Positions 38,548-47,877 of a stretch of 64,000 nt of DNA are shown one piece after another. This stretch comes from Undibacterium sp. CCC3.4 (GTDB lineage Bacteria > Pseudomonadota > Gammaproteobacteria > Burkholderiales > Burkholderiaceae_D). Position 1 is the first letter of the stretch. Every line of letters begins with the position of its first letter. Location of the stretch: positions 2,480,001 to 2,544,000 of the forward strand of contig NZ_CP133779.1 of the NCBI RefSeq assembly GCF_034347425.1, in the 5' to 3' direction. The position numbers were made by a program, and so were the translations under genes. Below the pieces are notes generated by a model. It was given only the letters and a program-made list of their open reading frames with translations. It made no database searches and was not told where the DNA came from.

Positions 38548-39441
38548 CTATACCCCGTATGACGCCCCCCATCGCCGCGCATGCTCAGCCCAAAACGCCT
38601 CCCAGTCCTGACAAAACCCCATGCATAGTTGTTCAAACCGCAGATAATCATCGGCTTCCAAAGCCAGCGCCAAAATATGCCAGGCATCTTGCTGATGAAA
38701 ATCGTCACAGGCGCTTTTGTCGCTGTCGGTGCTGCGCCCATGCACCATGTAATAGCCGCGCTCTACATCAAGCCCCAAGGGGCGCACTGCCGCCCGCATG
38801 GCCGGGCTGTAATGCATCGCCACTTCTTCGGCTACCAAGATGGCTGCCAGCGTGGCGAGCAAATCATCGTAAGTTGCTTCAAAGCTGGCGCGCAGGGCCG
38901 TGGCCGCTGGGCTTGGGCTGAACTCGGTGCTGCTTGCCGCGGTATCGGTCGTGTCGCTATCGAGTTGCGCAATCACGGCATCAAATAAAGTTGGATGCGA
39001 TAGCAAGGGGTGGCCTTGATAGCCGCTGGCTGCGTGCGTGGGGGGAATAAAACCGAATTCGTCGAACACGTTCAAGGCGAGTAAAAAACGCGCCGCCATT
39101 TTTCCGGGTAAACCGAAACGTGGTGTCAGTACACGGGTTTGAAATTGTGCCATTAAGATTACATCGGTGAACACTTCCACACCGGCATGTTTGAAATCGC
39201 GATGCAGATCAAGCAAGGCGGCGCAGCTCAGGGTTCCGGCGCGCATCGGTGCCAAGGCTCGGTTGTGCATGAATGCATGGGTGCGGATCGCTGCCATGAG
39301 ACGATTCAGAAAGTCTGCGTTCTTGTTCCGTAACTCAAGCGGTGCCAGTGTCTTGAGCAGTTCTCTGGCGGCCAGGCGCGGATCCGTATAGGCTGCAGTG
39401 TTTGGCGAACAGTTTGCTGTCGGGTTTTCCATAACGCGCAT
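38548..39441 (-). CDS. Haem-oxygenase-like (iron-containing redox enzyme) protein
   Basis: A 297-residue all-helical protein resembling the TENA/PqqC-like 'iron-containing redox enzyme' family. Likely ligand-bearing helices are LHRDFKHAGVEVFTDVILMA, ILVAEEVAMHYSPAMRAAV and DDFHQQDAWHILALALEADD, with an Asp-Glu-His pattern like haem-oxygenase-like diiron oxygenases. No cofactor chemistry can be assigned. GGAAGG seven bases upstream supports the ATG at 39441. It is a single gene without evident operon partners; the IS copy 2 end lies 112 bases beyond its stop. Confidence 0.65.
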   Translation of the reverse strand: MRVMENPTANCSPNTAAYTDPRLAARELLKTLAPLELRNKNADFLNRLMAAIRTHAFMHNRALAPMRAGTLSCAALLDLHRDFKHAGVEVFTDVILMAQFQTRVLTPRFGLPGKMAARFLLALNVFDEFGFIPPTHAASGYQGHPLLSHPTLFDAVIAQLDSDTTDTAASSTEFSPSPAATALRASFEATYDDLLATLAAILVAEEVAMHYSPAMRAAVRPLGLDVERGYYMVHGRSTDSDKSACDDFHQQDAWHILALALEADDYLRFEQLCMGFCQDWEAFWAEHARRWGASYGV

Positions 39442-39787
39442 GAGTCGGCCTTCCTTTCAATTGTTGGGTGCCAGATGCATGCGCTGAGCATAACCAATTT
39501 GCCGAAATGAAACTTGCAGTTTTCGACCATGTTTGTTCTTACCCTGTTCGAGCGGAAAGCTTAGGCCCTCAGTGGCTGTCACAAACGTTTTGTTAGTCGG
39601 CATCATGACTTTAGTGCAGCACTGCTTGATCTGGCCGAGTCGTGATGCGTGAGTGCGGCGATGGTGGAATTTAATAAACAAGTCAATGCAGCGTATGTGG
39701 ATCCGGCTTTCATGAGATAAATCTCAAAGGAACTATGTTGGCGTCGCGTCGGTCAACTGCTCTTCGTATTTCATCGAGAAAATTTCC
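39442..39787. other. Intergenic stretch with a degenerate type A repeat fragment
   Basis: No gene is credible. About 39565-39610 reads CCCTCAGTGGCTGTCACAAA and TTAGTCGGCATCATGAC, a decayed match to the left part of the type A repeat (TTCAGAGGCTGTCGCAAA, TCAGTCGGTATCATTAC). The rest is unremarkable and must contain the promoter of the beta-lactamase gene. Confidence 0.45.
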
Positions 39788-41002
39788 ATGCCCTTTCGTT
39801 TAAATTTTGTTTCCACTTGTTTTGCCACGGTCTTTTTTGCCTTTGCGCTGGCACCTGCTGGCAGCCACGCCGCCACTGCCGCCAAGGCTTCCACCTCGGC
39901 CGACGCCACTGCGGCCTTGCGCCAGAAGGTAGATGCTACGATGCAAGCAGTGATGAGCGAGTATGCGGTGCCGGGCATGGCGGTGGCGCTGACGGTTGAT
40001 GGGCGGACGTATTTCTTCAACTATGGCGTGGCTTCAAAGGAACAGAAAACTGCGGTCACGCAAGAAACCTTGTTTGAACTCGGTTCGGTCAGTAAAATTT
40101 TTACCGCCACCTTGGCTAGCTATGCAGAAGAGCAGGGTTTTTTGTCACTCGACGATCATCCGAGCAAATATTTGCCGCAACTGAAGGGTTCGGCGATTGA
40201 TCGTGCCAGCTTGCGCCAACTCGGTACGTATTCGGCCGCCGGCTTGCCCTTGCAAGTGCCAGACAACATTACCGATTCGCAACAGATGATAACGTATTTT
40301 CAAAACTGGAAACCCAGCGTGACGCCTGGTAGCGTGCGCCTTTATTCCAATGCCAGTATCGGTCTCTTAGGTCACCTCACGGGCTTGGCGATGCAGAGTA
40401 ATTTTACCGATGCGGCGCAAGGAATTTTATTTCCCGAGTTGGGTTTGAAGCATAGCTATATCACGGTACCAGACCAAGCCATGGCCGATTATGCTTGGGG
40501 TTACGACAAGAATAACCGTGCCGTGCGCGTTACGCCTGGCATGTTTGATGCCGAAGCCTATGGCGTCAAAGCCAGCGCGTCAGATATGTTGCGCATGGTG
40601 CAGCTCAACATCGAGCCTGAGCAATTGTCCGGGCCCTTGCGGTATGCGGTAGTCGCCACGCAGGTGGCGTATGAGGATGTGGCCGTGATGGTGCAGGGGC
40701 TGGGTTGGGAGCAGTATCGTTACCCGGTAACTCTGACGCAGTTGTTGCAGGGGAATGCGCCGGCCATCAGTGGGCAAGCGCAGCCGGTGCACGCATTCCA
40801 GCCGCAACAAGCGCCGGTGGGGCCGCGCTTGTTCAATAAAACCGGTTCAACCGGCGGGTTTGGCAGCTATGTCTTGTTCGTGCCGGAACAAAAAATCGGC
40901 ATCGTCATGCTGGCGAATAAAAACTTTCCGATTCCGGCGCGCGTGACGGCTGCTTATACCGTTCTCGAGCAAGCACTGCGTTTGAAAACTGCGCTTCCTT
41001 AG
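39788..41002 (+). CDS. Class C (AmpC-type) beta-lactamase family protein
   Basis: A 404-residue exported serine hydrolase with a signal peptide (FATVFFAFALAPAGSHA). The class C motifs are all present: Ser100-Val-Ser-Lys103 (LGSVSKIFTA), Tyr186-Ser-Asn188 (RLYSNASIGLL), and Lys351-Thr-Gly353 (NKTGSTGGFGSYVLFVP). Length and the GFGSYV region after KTG match true AmpC enzymes rather than the looser esterase-like relatives. It would hydrolyse cephalosporins in the periplasm. No ampR-type LysR gene is divergent from it, so inducibility is not indicated. Confidence 0.88.
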   Translation: MPFRLNFVSTCFATVFFAFALAPAGSHAATAAKASTSADATAALRQKVDATMQAVMSEYAVPGMAVALTVDGRTYFFNYGVASKEQKTAVTQETLFELGSVSKIFTATLASYAEEQGFLSLDDHPSKYLPQLKGSAIDRASLRQLGTYSAAGLPLQVPDNITDSQQMITYFQNWKPSVTPGSVRLYSNASIGLLGHLTGLAMQSNFTDAAQGILFPELGLKHSYITVPDQAMADYAWGYDKNNRAVRVTPGMFDAEAYGVKASASDMLRMVQLNIEPEQLSGPLRYAVVATQVAYEDVAVMVQGLGWEQYRYPVTLTQLLQGNAPAISGQAQPVHAFQPQQAPVGPRLFNKTGSTGGFGSYVLFVPEQKIGIVMLANKNFPIPARVTAAYTVLEQALRLKTALP

Positions 41003-41033
41003 GTCGATTACGCGCCCACCCATTCGCCCAATT

Positions 41034-41212
41034 CGTCATTGCCGCGCAGGCGGCAATCCAGTGGCGCGTACGCGCCCTTTATATCTGTGATATCTGTGCT
41101 GCTCAGGCGCAGCAGGACGTGTTCATTTCACAGAAAAAAGTGCCCTTGATCGACCCTCCCACCCTGAAGGCACTGACGTGCCACTCGATTCCTGCCTATG
41201 CAGGAATGACGA
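41034..41212. repeat. Type B palindromic repeat, full copy
   Basis: Begins GTCATTGCCGCGCAGGCGGC and ends CCTATGCAGGAATGACGA, with a small internal duplication (ATATCTGTGATATCTGTG). The inner parts CAATCCAGTGGC and GCCACTCGATT are inverted with respect to each other. It lies just after the beta-lactamase stop codon and is followed by a stub of type A sequence (GGGTAATGATCAGCC). Confidence 0.7.
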
Positions 41213-41292
41213 GGCGAGAGCACGGGGGAATGGTGCAGATTATAAAAATCTATGGGTAATGATCAGCCAAAGGCATGCGAGAACGACGTAGC

Positions 41293-42324
41293 TTAACAGC
41301 CCGGTGTCGCTTCCTGAGAGACTCCCATGCGGCGCAGTTCAGCTTTGACGGTGCGCGCATAAAACGCTTGTTGATGTTCATCGCCTTGGGCTGAGTACAT
41401 AGCCCTTACGGCATTGGCAAAACTGTCGGCATTATTGATTGCTATGTGCTCGCGCTGATAGTGTTGGTAGTGCAGTAAAATCGCGGCATCCGCCGCACTG
41501 ATTGCTCTATCGCTCTGACCGATCGTGCCATCGCGCAGGCGGAATAAGGGTTCGGGGTTGCCTTCACCGCGCGGGGTATCGATGAAGTTGCCGTAGGCGT
41601 AATCTTCCGTATCGATGGCGGCGTGGGAAAATTCATGTATCCATACGCCGGCTAAAAAATCTTTCGAAAACCGCGTCTCATCGAAGGCTGCTTTTCTGTA
41701 GCCGAGGAAGACGATATCCAAACGCGGGTCGGCCTTCATTGCGGCGGCGGCGTGTTTTTCTTGTGTTTTTAAAAAAGCCAAGCTGTATGGTTGTTTTTCC
41801 AAGTCGGCGCGCGCGGCGATGTAGCGGCGAAACGCCGGTGTGATCGCTTTCTTTTTGGTATACGCAAAATTGGCATCAGTCACGTCGTCTCCTTTCACGC
41901 TCACCGCATGCGTCTTGAGCTCGCTGAACTTGGCAAAGTCTCTGGTCGCTTTCAATTTTTGTTTGAATTCGGTTTTCATCCGTTCGGTATCGTTATTGAA
42001 ATACACTTTCAGCGTTTCAGCGGCAATACTGCCAGCATCGCTGTCTAGTATGGCCAAGGCCGTATCCATCATGGTCAGCGCGTGTTGTTTCAGGACTTCC
42101 ATTTTTTTTGTCGTACTGCCAAAGCGTGGCCAAAAGCGCTTGGAAATGTTGTCGTTCCCACGGCTCGTCGCTGGCTCGGTCTCTGAGCACGTACTGAGTT
42201 GCCTTGATGTATTGCGCACGCCGCAGATTTGCATGCCCGCGTTGATTGGCGGCGTTATGGCAGAGTCGGGCGTTGGTTTGGCGGAGCTTGGCAGAGCGGT
42301 GGTTGAGACAGATAGGGGCGGCAT
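41293..42324 (-). CDS. M35-like Asp-zincin metallopeptidase
   Basis: A 343-residue predicted zinc endopeptidase. HEFSH (230-234) is followed by the Asp-zincin signature TEDYAYG (239-245), whose Asp241 is the third zinc ligand, as in deuterolysin and lysine-specific metallo-endopeptidases. The downstream NNADSFANAVRAMY matches the conserved end of that domain. Unusually for a family of secreted enzymes, no clear signal peptide is present; the first 70 residues are polar and of low complexity. The ATG at 42324 is chosen because GAGGA lies upstream. It is divergent from the Stealth gene. Confidence 0.76.
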   Translation of the reverse strand: MPPLSVSTTALPSSAKPTPDSAITPPINAGMQICGVRNTSRQLSTCSETEPATSRGNDNISKRFWPRFGSTTKKMEVLKQHALTMMDTALAILDSDAGSIAAETLKVYFNNDTERMKTEFKQKLKATRDFAKFSELKTHAVSVKGDDVTDANFAYTKKKAITPAFRRYIAARADLEKQPYSLAFLKTQEKHAAAAMKADPRLDIVFLGYRKAAFDETRFSKDFLAGVWIHEFSHAAIDTEDYAYGNFIDTPRGEGNPEPLFRLRDGTIGQSDRAISAADAAILLHYQHYQREHIAINNADSFANAVRAMYSAQGDEHQQAFYARTVKAELRRMGVSQEATPGC

Positions 42325-42552
42325 GAAAGAGTCCTCATAGAGTGTAAAAATCATCTCTGCTAAGATACTATGAAAATTAAAAATAACTCCAAGCCAAAGC
42401 CAAGTTTGGTCGAAATGTGCAAAATCAAAATCGCACTGCGGAGTAATATTTTTGCCGAGCTGCTAATTCTTGGCGAGCGCCGGGTTCGGCGCTGTCGGCA
42501 GCCGGCCGGCGCTTGGTCTACAATAGCGGAAAAAAGAAAGTCGAGGACGACA

Positions 42553-43575
42553 ATGAGCGCCGAAAAAAAACATACTGAGCCAGTCGATATTGTGTATCTG
42601 TGGGTAGACGGTGCCGATCCGCTCTGGCAAAACAAACGCCAGCAAGCCTATACCGATTGGGTAAGTGCACACCCCGATGAATTAGCCATCTATGGCAATA
42701 ACGCCGGTCGCTACCGCGACAATGGTGAGCTTTTGTACAACTTACGCGCTTTAGAGAAATTTTTCCCCGCGCATGGTCATGTCTACCTCGTCAGTGATGG
42801 CCAGGTGCCGGCGTGGCTGCAGCCATCGGCGCGCCTGACCGTGATCGATCATCGCGATTTGCTGCCGGCCAGCACTGGCCCAGTATTTGATTCCGGTCAT
42901 ATTGAATCGTACCTGCATCATATTCCCGGTTTGTCGGAGCGCTTTATTTACCTTAACGATGATGTGTTTTTCGGTAGCAGGGTCGATACGGCATGGTGGT
43001 TTGGCGGTGCTCTCAGAGTGTTTGGAGAAGTCCATCCCATCACCGATTATGATGAGTTGCAAGTTGCCGAGACGGCGCTGGTGAATGCCTCGATCTTGTC
43101 GAAACATTGGCTCTCGCAACGCTATCCAAGCTATCAGCATGATCCGCGCCTGTATTCGCATGCGCCGCGGCCGATGCTCAAAAGTGTGATGTTTGAGCTC
43201 GAAGAGATCGCTGCCGAATTATTTGAACAAGTGCGCTCTACCGTGTTTCGTTCGTGGCGCGTGCCGCCGCTGGTGCCTGATTTGGTGCCGCGCTGGATGG
43301 TCCACACTGGCTTAGCGAAACAAAGAATTCTCGATCCCTTGCACATTCATACTGGCGATCAGGGGGCCGCGCAACAGTTCGATGCCTTGCTGTTGAAATT
43401 CGGCCAGCTGCCATTTTTTTGTATCAACGACACCTGTGACGAAGCTGCCGATGACGATCTGCGCTTGCTCAGAATCGCGCTCACTTTAGAGCAGCTGTTA
43501 CCGTTGCCGTCGTCGTTTGAACAGATCGCGCAGCACGATGCCGCGCACACGGAAGCGCCATGTCCTGCTTCGTAG
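42553..43575 (+). CDS. Stealth-family sugar-phosphate transferase
   Basis: A 340-residue Stealth protein. CR1 is DIVYLWVDGADPLW (12-25). CR2 holds YRDNGELLYNLRALEKFFPA, VYLVSDGQVPAWL and RFIYLNDDVFFG, and CR3/CR4-like pieces follow (KSVMFELEE, FFCINDTCDEAADDDL). These enzymes transfer hexose-1-phosphate and usually build capsule or surface polysaccharide. No other capsule gene is near, so its acceptor is unknown. The ATG at 42553 is preceded by GAGGACGAC; the longer frame to 42370 has no family match. Stop codons converge on the Fic gene. Confidence 0.85.
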   Translation: MSAEKKHTEPVDIVYLWVDGADPLWQNKRQQAYTDWVSAHPDELAIYGNNAGRYRDNGELLYNLRALEKFFPAHGHVYLVSDGQVPAWLQPSARLTVIDHRDLLPASTGPVFDSGHIESYLHHIPGLSERFIYLNDDVFFGSRVDTAWWFGGALRVFGEVHPITDYDELQVAETALVNASILSKHWLSQRYPSYQHDPRLYSHAPRPMLKSVMFELEEIAAELFEQVRSTVFRSWRVPPLVPDLVPRWMVHTGLAKQRILDPLHIHTGDQGAAQQFDALLLKFGQLPFFCINDTCDEAADDDLRLLRIALTLEQLLPLPSSFEQIAQHDAAHTEAPCPAS

Positions 43576-43593
43576 TCGCTGGTGTAGCATTAT

Positions 43594-44994
43594 TTAGCCG
43601 CGTGTGCCATGTCGTTCCTGCCACGTAGAAAATTCCAGTGGTCGGATACCAAAACGAACGGCGTTCCCGGCATGCAGGGTCGTGAATTCTGCCAGCGCCA
43701 ATTCGATGAAATGATCTCTGTCTGCCGCGCTGACCGTCGCCGGTGTTGTGGCACGCACGCTGGCAGCGCTGGCGGCTTCGTTATTGCGCACAATGGCCGC
43801 AACGACGGTGCTCAATGCTTGCCGATAACGGAGGCGAAACAGGTCTGGTGGCACAAGATTTTGTTTGACGGCGACATACTGCTGACACGAGCGTGCATAG
43901 GCCCAGACGAATACATCGCGCAAAAGTTCTATGCGGTTCAATTCATACACGCCCAGCATGGCGTCCACATAGGCCTGCTGCGGTACATCAATAAAGGATA
44001 GTGGGCACAGGTTATGGCGGATGAAAGGAATATTGGCCGCTAAGCGCGAGACGCGTTTGTTCACGTCTTCAAATGGCTGCAGATAGGGCAGATGCACCAT
44101 CAGGAAGAAGGCTTGCTCGAATGGGTCGTGAATTTCTGCCGCCATCTCGATGACGATGCCTAATAATTCTTCCAGCCGCTGTGGCAGGGCCACCGGTAAG
44201 TACACGCTGCCGCCGATCTCCACCGCACGGCGACGGATGCGGCCGCAAGCAAATGGATCGGCCATCAAACCATCCGACAGGAATGCGTGCAAAGCGATGA
44301 TGGTGTCGGTGCTCAGCGTGGCTTGTTCCGGGTCGCGCACCAGATATTCGATGGCATCCTTGTGATTCAAAATCATCTGGGTTTCCAGCGCATCCTTCCC
44401 TTCGGCGGCCTGACCGAATTCGATCAAGCGCTCGGTATCAAGACGGCTGTAGGTATTCCCCTCCAATTGTGACGATGCCCAAGATAAGTCTATCAATAGC
44501 AGATTCAGAATGTCGCGAGCAAACGTACCGGCAGGCGTCTGCTGTGCCGGTGAGCGCCCCAGCGCATGCAGTTGATCGCGCAGGCTGTGCGGCAGGTATG
44601 CGCTATGATTGGGATGGTATTGCTCCAGAAATTCCAGCTTGTACCCAACGGGTGTGCGTAATTGGCGCGCTTGCCGCACCGCGGCCTTAATCTCTGCGCC
44701 GGCTGCTGAGGTCGGTACATACACTTCGGGCGCTATCTGTTCCAACGCAGTGGTGTACGCGTGGACAGTTCCTTCGACCAGGCATGGGGCGGGCAGGTAG
44801 CGCACGGCACGGCTTGCTCCGCTGCTAACTATCCGGCCTTGCTCAAGGAGTAAGGCCAGCCTGCGTTGTAAGGTGCGTCTTGCGGTATGGCCACCGGTGG
44901 ACAGGAAGAGTGCGTCGATACCAACACCTTCAGGGTGTAAGGAAATCCGTGCAAGGAGTTGGTCTAATTCTTCATGTAAGAGTGATGTTGGCAT
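43594..44994 (-). CDS. Fic-domain protein with altered active-site motif
   Basis: A 466-residue protein. The N terminus (10-75) looks like a winged helix. A class II Fic inhibitory motif SSQLEGN (174-180, S-x3-EGN) precedes the Fic core. The catalytic loop reads QPFEDVNKRVSR (306-317) where HPFxxGNGRxxR is canonical: the general-base His is Gln, while Phe, Asn-Lys-Arg and the final Arg are kept. Without the His, AMP transfer by the usual mechanism should be impaired. A related Gln-bearing subgroup may exist (from memory). Its own role is unknown and no antitoxin-like gene is adjacent. Confidence 0.85.
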   Translation of the reverse strand: MPTSLLHEELDQLLARISLHPEGVGIDALFLSTGGHTARRTLQRRLALLLEQGRIVSSGASRAVRYLPAPCLVEGTVHAYTTALEQIAPEVYVPTSAAGAEIKAAVRQARQLRTPVGYKLEFLEQYHPNHSAYLPHSLRDQLHALGRSPAQQTPAGTFARDILNLLLIDLSWASSQLEGNTYSRLDTERLIEFGQAAEGKDALETQMILNHKDAIEYLVRDPEQATLSTDTIIALHAFLSDGLMADPFACGRIRRRAVEIGGSVYLPVALPQRLEELLGIVIEMAAEIHDPFEQAFFLMVHLPYLQPFEDVNKRVSRLAANIPFIRHNLCPLSFIDVPQQAYVDAMLGVYELNRIELLRDVFVWAYARSCQQYVAVKQNLVPPDLFRLRYRQALSTVVAAIVRNNEAASAASVRATTPATVSAADRDHFIELALAEFTTLHAGNAVRFGIRPLEFSTWQERHGTRG

Positions 44995-45038
44995 GGTCTT
45001 CTCTGCTCAGGACTGACTCAGCCATTATCGCGCCAAAT

Positions 45039-45070
45039 AAAATGGCGCGCAAATAAATTCGCGCCATTTT
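45039..45070 (-). terminator. Hairpin downstream of rng
   Basis: An eleven-base stem AAAATGGCGCG/CGCGCCATTTT separated by ten bases, followed on the minus strand by TATTTGG. It is placed to end the rlmH-maf-rng transcript before the fic gene and may work in both directions. Confidence 0.6.
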
Positions 45071-45156
45071 GTGCGCCAGCCTCTGAACCCCGAAATTTTT
45101 CGCGCAAAGTTGATAAAAGAGTTTGAGCATGCCGAACAGCGCTTGGTCTAAAGTAG

Positions 45157-46629
45157 TCACATCAAAATAATGTCGTACTGCTCCTGATGAAACATACTCT
45201 CCACCTGTAAGGAAATCGGTTTGCCGATGAAGTCGCCGAGCATGGTTAAGTGCTGCGATTCTTCTTCGAGAAACATGTCGACCACGACTTGTGACGCCAT
45301 GATGCGGAATTCACGCGGGTTGAATTGTTTTGCTTCGCGCAGCAGTTCACGCAGAATTTCATAGCAAATGGTGCGGGCGGTTTTGACCTGGCCTTTACCG
45401 GTACAAGCCGGGCAGGTTTCACACAATACATGCGCGAGCGATTCGCGGGTGCGCTTGCGCGTGACTTCGACTAAGCCGAGAGCAGAAAAACCGGACACCG
45501 AGAGTTTTGTGCGGTCGCGTGATAAGGCCTTGTTGAGCTCAGATAAGACGGCGCTTTTGTGTTCTTCATTTTCCATATCGATGATATCGAGAATGATGAT
45601 GCCACCGAGATTACGCAAGCGTAATTGGCGCGCAATCGCATGCGCTGCTTCCAAATTGGTTTTGAAAATGGTGTCGTCAAAATTACGCCCGGCAACGAAG
45701 CTGCCGGTATTGACATCGATGGTCGTCATCGCTTCGGTCTGATCGATGATCAGATAGCCGCCCGATTTTAAATCGACGCGACGGCCGAGCGCACGTTCGA
45801 TTTCTTCTTCCACTCCATACAAGTCAAATAAGGGCCGCTCGCCGGTGTAATGGCCGAGCTTGGGAATTACCGAGGGCATGTAGCGATGCGCAAACTCTTG
45901 CAGCATGAGGAAATTTTCACGCGAATCGACCTGGATGCCGGCGGTATCTTCATTGACAAAATCGCGCAAGACACGCTGTGCCAAATTCAAATCTTGGTAC
46001 AGCAAGGAAGTCGGTGGCAAAGTTTTGGCCAGGCTGGTGATGGTCGACCAGGTGCGGCGCAGGTAATCGACATCGGCTTTCAAATCTTCATCAGAAGCAT
46101 CTTCCGCCATGGTGCGCACGATGAAGCCACCTTTGTCTTCGGGCTGCTGCAGGCTTTGCACTTTATTGCGCAAGGCTTCGCGTTCTTCTTCATTGGCAAT
46201 TTTTTGCGAAATACCGATATGCGAATCTTGCGGCAGATAGACCAGCATGCGTCCGGCGATGGAAATTTGCGTCGACAAACGCGCGCCTTTGGTGCCGATC
46301 GGGTCTTTGATTACTTGTACCGTCACCGACTGACCATCGAACAGTAATTTTTCTATCGGTTTGAGCGTGGCACTGCCGCTGCCGTGATGATCTTGCGAAC
46401 GCGCATCCCAAATATCGGCCACATGTAAAAATGCCGCCCGTTCCAAGCCGATGTCGATGAAGGCTGATTGCATGCCTGGCAAGACGCGCGCTACCTTACC
46501 GAGGTAAATATTGCCGACCAAGCCGCGTGACAAGGTTCTTTCTATATGTAATTCCTGTACCGCTCCCTGAAAAATCAGGGCCACCCGGGTTTCTTGTGGC
46601 GTGATATTGATGAGGAGGTTTTCGCTCAT
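45157..46629 (-). CDS. rng: Ribonuclease G
   Basis: A 490-residue RNase E/G-family endoribonuclease that processes 16S rRNA 5' ends and degrades mRNA. It begins ENLLINITPQETRVALIFQG, with an S1 domain (VGNIYLGKVARVLPGMQSAF, IDIGLERAAFLHV), followed by the DNase I-like catalytic part with TTIDVNTGSFVAG and GGIIILDIIDMENEEHKSAV and the zinc-link CPACTGKGQVKT. The length matches RNase G rather than the long RNase E. The ATG at 46629 is chosen; the frame is open to 46773 inside maf. It is the last of three genes, 19 bases after maf. Confidence 0.93.
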   Translation of the reverse strand: MSENLLINITPQETRVALIFQGAVQELHIERTLSRGLVGNIYLGKVARVLPGMQSAFIDIGLERAAFLHVADIWDARSQDHHGSGSATLKPIEKLLFDGQSVTVQVIKDPIGTKGARLSTQISIAGRMLVYLPQDSHIGISQKIANEEEREALRNKVQSLQQPEDKGGFIVRTMAEDASDEDLKADVDYLRRTWSTITSLAKTLPPTSLLYQDLNLAQRVLRDFVNEDTAGIQVDSRENFLMLQEFAHRYMPSVIPKLGHYTGERPLFDLYGVEEEIERALGRRVDLKSGGYLIIDQTEAMTTIDVNTGSFVAGRNFDDTIFKTNLEAAHAIARQLRLRNLGGIIILDIIDMENEEHKSAVLSELNKALSRDRTKLSVSGFSALGLVEVTRKRTRESLAHVLCETCPACTGKGQVKTARTICYEILRELLREAKQFNPREFRIMASQVVVDMFLEEESQHLTMLGDFIGKPISLQVESMFHQEQYDIILM

Positions 46630-46648
46630 GGAATGAAAGAATTTCGTA

Positions 46649-47272
46649 TTAAGAGGTAAGAATGTGAGACGCGCGCAATAACTGGCAAGTCTCAAATAAG
46701 GGTAATCCCATGATGCCAGAATAACTGCCGTTGATGTGGGAAATAAAGCGCGCCGCACCACCTTGTATGCCATAGCCGCCGGCCTTGTCGTACGGTTCAG
46801 CGCTGTCGCAGTAGGCGGCGATAGTCGCGGCGCTCAACTCGGCAAAGCTGACTTCGGAACATTGGCTGGCCGTGTGCATGCCGTCGGCTGTGCGCAGGGC
46901 GATGCAAGTCAGTACCTGATGCGTGGTGCCCGATAGTTGGCTGAGCATGGCGATGGCGTCAGCCCGGTTGGCCGGCTTGCCCAGCACTTGCTGGCCTAGC
47001 AATACACTGGTGTCGGCAGCCAGAACCGGTAGGTGCGCTAAGTTCCGCCATTGCATCACTTGCCAAGCCATGGCGGCTTTTTCTTGCGTGACGCGGGCCA
47101 CGTAGTCATGCGCCAATTCGTTTGGCAACAGCAGTTCGCTGACATCGGGGCCACGCGGGGCGGCTTCGCGCAGCAGTAATACTTGGTGGGACACGCCGAT
47201 TTGTTCGAGCAGGGCGCGGCGACGCGGGCTTTTCGATGCCAGATAAAGCAGGGGCGGGGTGGGGATGGGCAT
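46649..47272 (-). CDS. maf: Maf-family nucleoside triphosphate pyrophosphatase
   Basis: A 207-residue Maf protein, a cytosolic house-cleaning enzyme that hydrolyses dTTP/UTP or modified NTPs. Motifs are LASKSPRRRALLEQIG at the N terminus, LAADTSVLLGQQVLGKP with the catalytic Asp region, and PYDKAGGYGIQGGAARFISH followed by GSYSGIMGLPLFET. The ATG at 47272 follows the rlmH stop by 14 bases. It lies between rlmH and rng as in many Burkholderiales. Confidence 0.92.
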   Translation of the reverse strand: MPIPTPPLLYLASKSPRRRALLEQIGVSHQVLLLREAAPRGPDVSELLLPNELAHDYVARVTQEKAAMAWQVMQWRNLAHLPVLAADTSVLLGQQVLGKPANRADAIAMLSQLSGTTHQVLTCIALRTADGMHTASQCSEVSFAELSAATIAAYCDSAEPYDKAGGYGIQGGAARFISHINGSYSGIMGLPLFETCQLLRASHILTS

Positions 47273-47286
47273 GGTGCTCAATTGCC

Positions 47287-47757
47287 TCAACTGCGGTGAT
47301 ACGGATGGTTTTGCGTGATCGACCAAGCGCGGTACAGTTGTTCTGCCAGTAACACGCGTACCATGCCGTGCGGTAAGGTCAGGCTCGATACCCGGATCAA
47401 GCCATCGGCTTTGGCTTTGAAACCGGCATCGAGACCATCGGCACCGCCGATCACGAAGACGATGTCGCGTCCTTCTTGCTGCCACTGTGTCAGATGCTGC
47501 GACAAAGCGACGCTGGTCCAGTCTTTGCCGTGCTCATCGAGGGCGATGATGCGGGCATTTTTAGGAATCACCGCTTCGATCTTGACGCGTTCGAGTGCCA
47601 TCACGGTTTCCGCTGTCTTACTACCGGAGCGCTCGATAGGCTTGATTTCTTTGAGATGGATGCGACATTCCGGCGGCATGCGTTTGACGTATTCGTGGAA
47701 ACCGGTTTCTATCCACTCCGGCATTTTATGCCCGATGGCGGCGATAAGGAGTTGCAT
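47287..47757 (-). CDS. rlmH: 23S rRNA pseudouridine-1915 N3-methyltransferase RlmH
   Basis: A 156-residue SPOUT methyltransferase that uses S-adenosylmethionine to methylate pseudouridine 1915 of 23S rRNA. The beginning [20 protein letters not shown], the SAM loop FVIGGADGL and the end [26 protein letters not shown] are diagnostic. The length matches the family (about 155). The ATG at 47757 is chosen over the frame's open extension. It starts the rlmH-maf-rng run after the rsfS terminator. Confidence 0.95.
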   Translation of the reverse strand: MQLLIAAIGHKMPEWIETGFHEYVKRMPPECRIHLKEIKPIERSGSKTAETVMALERVKIEAVIPKNARIIALDEHGKDWTSVALSQHLTQWQQEGRDIVFVIGGADGLDAGFKAKADGLIRVSSLTLPHGMVRVLLAEQLYRAWSITQNHPYHRS

Positions 47758-47819
47758 ACTGAGGGTCTGGTAAAAACAAAACAAGCATGAGGCGCGCAAA
47801 CATCCGTGCTTCCTCAGGT

Positions 47820-47847
47820 AAAAAAATGGCTGCGCGAACGCAGCCAT
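47820..47847 (-). terminator. Intrinsic terminator downstream of rsfS
   Basis: On the minus strand ATGGCTGCG-TTCG-CGCAGCCAT is followed by TTTTTTTACC, a strong nine-base stem with a stable tetraloop and a U run. It ends the hemF-nadD-rsfS transcript before rlmH. Confidence 0.85.
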
Positions 47848-47877
47848 GGCTTCAAAATAGCTTTACGCTGCGGCGGT

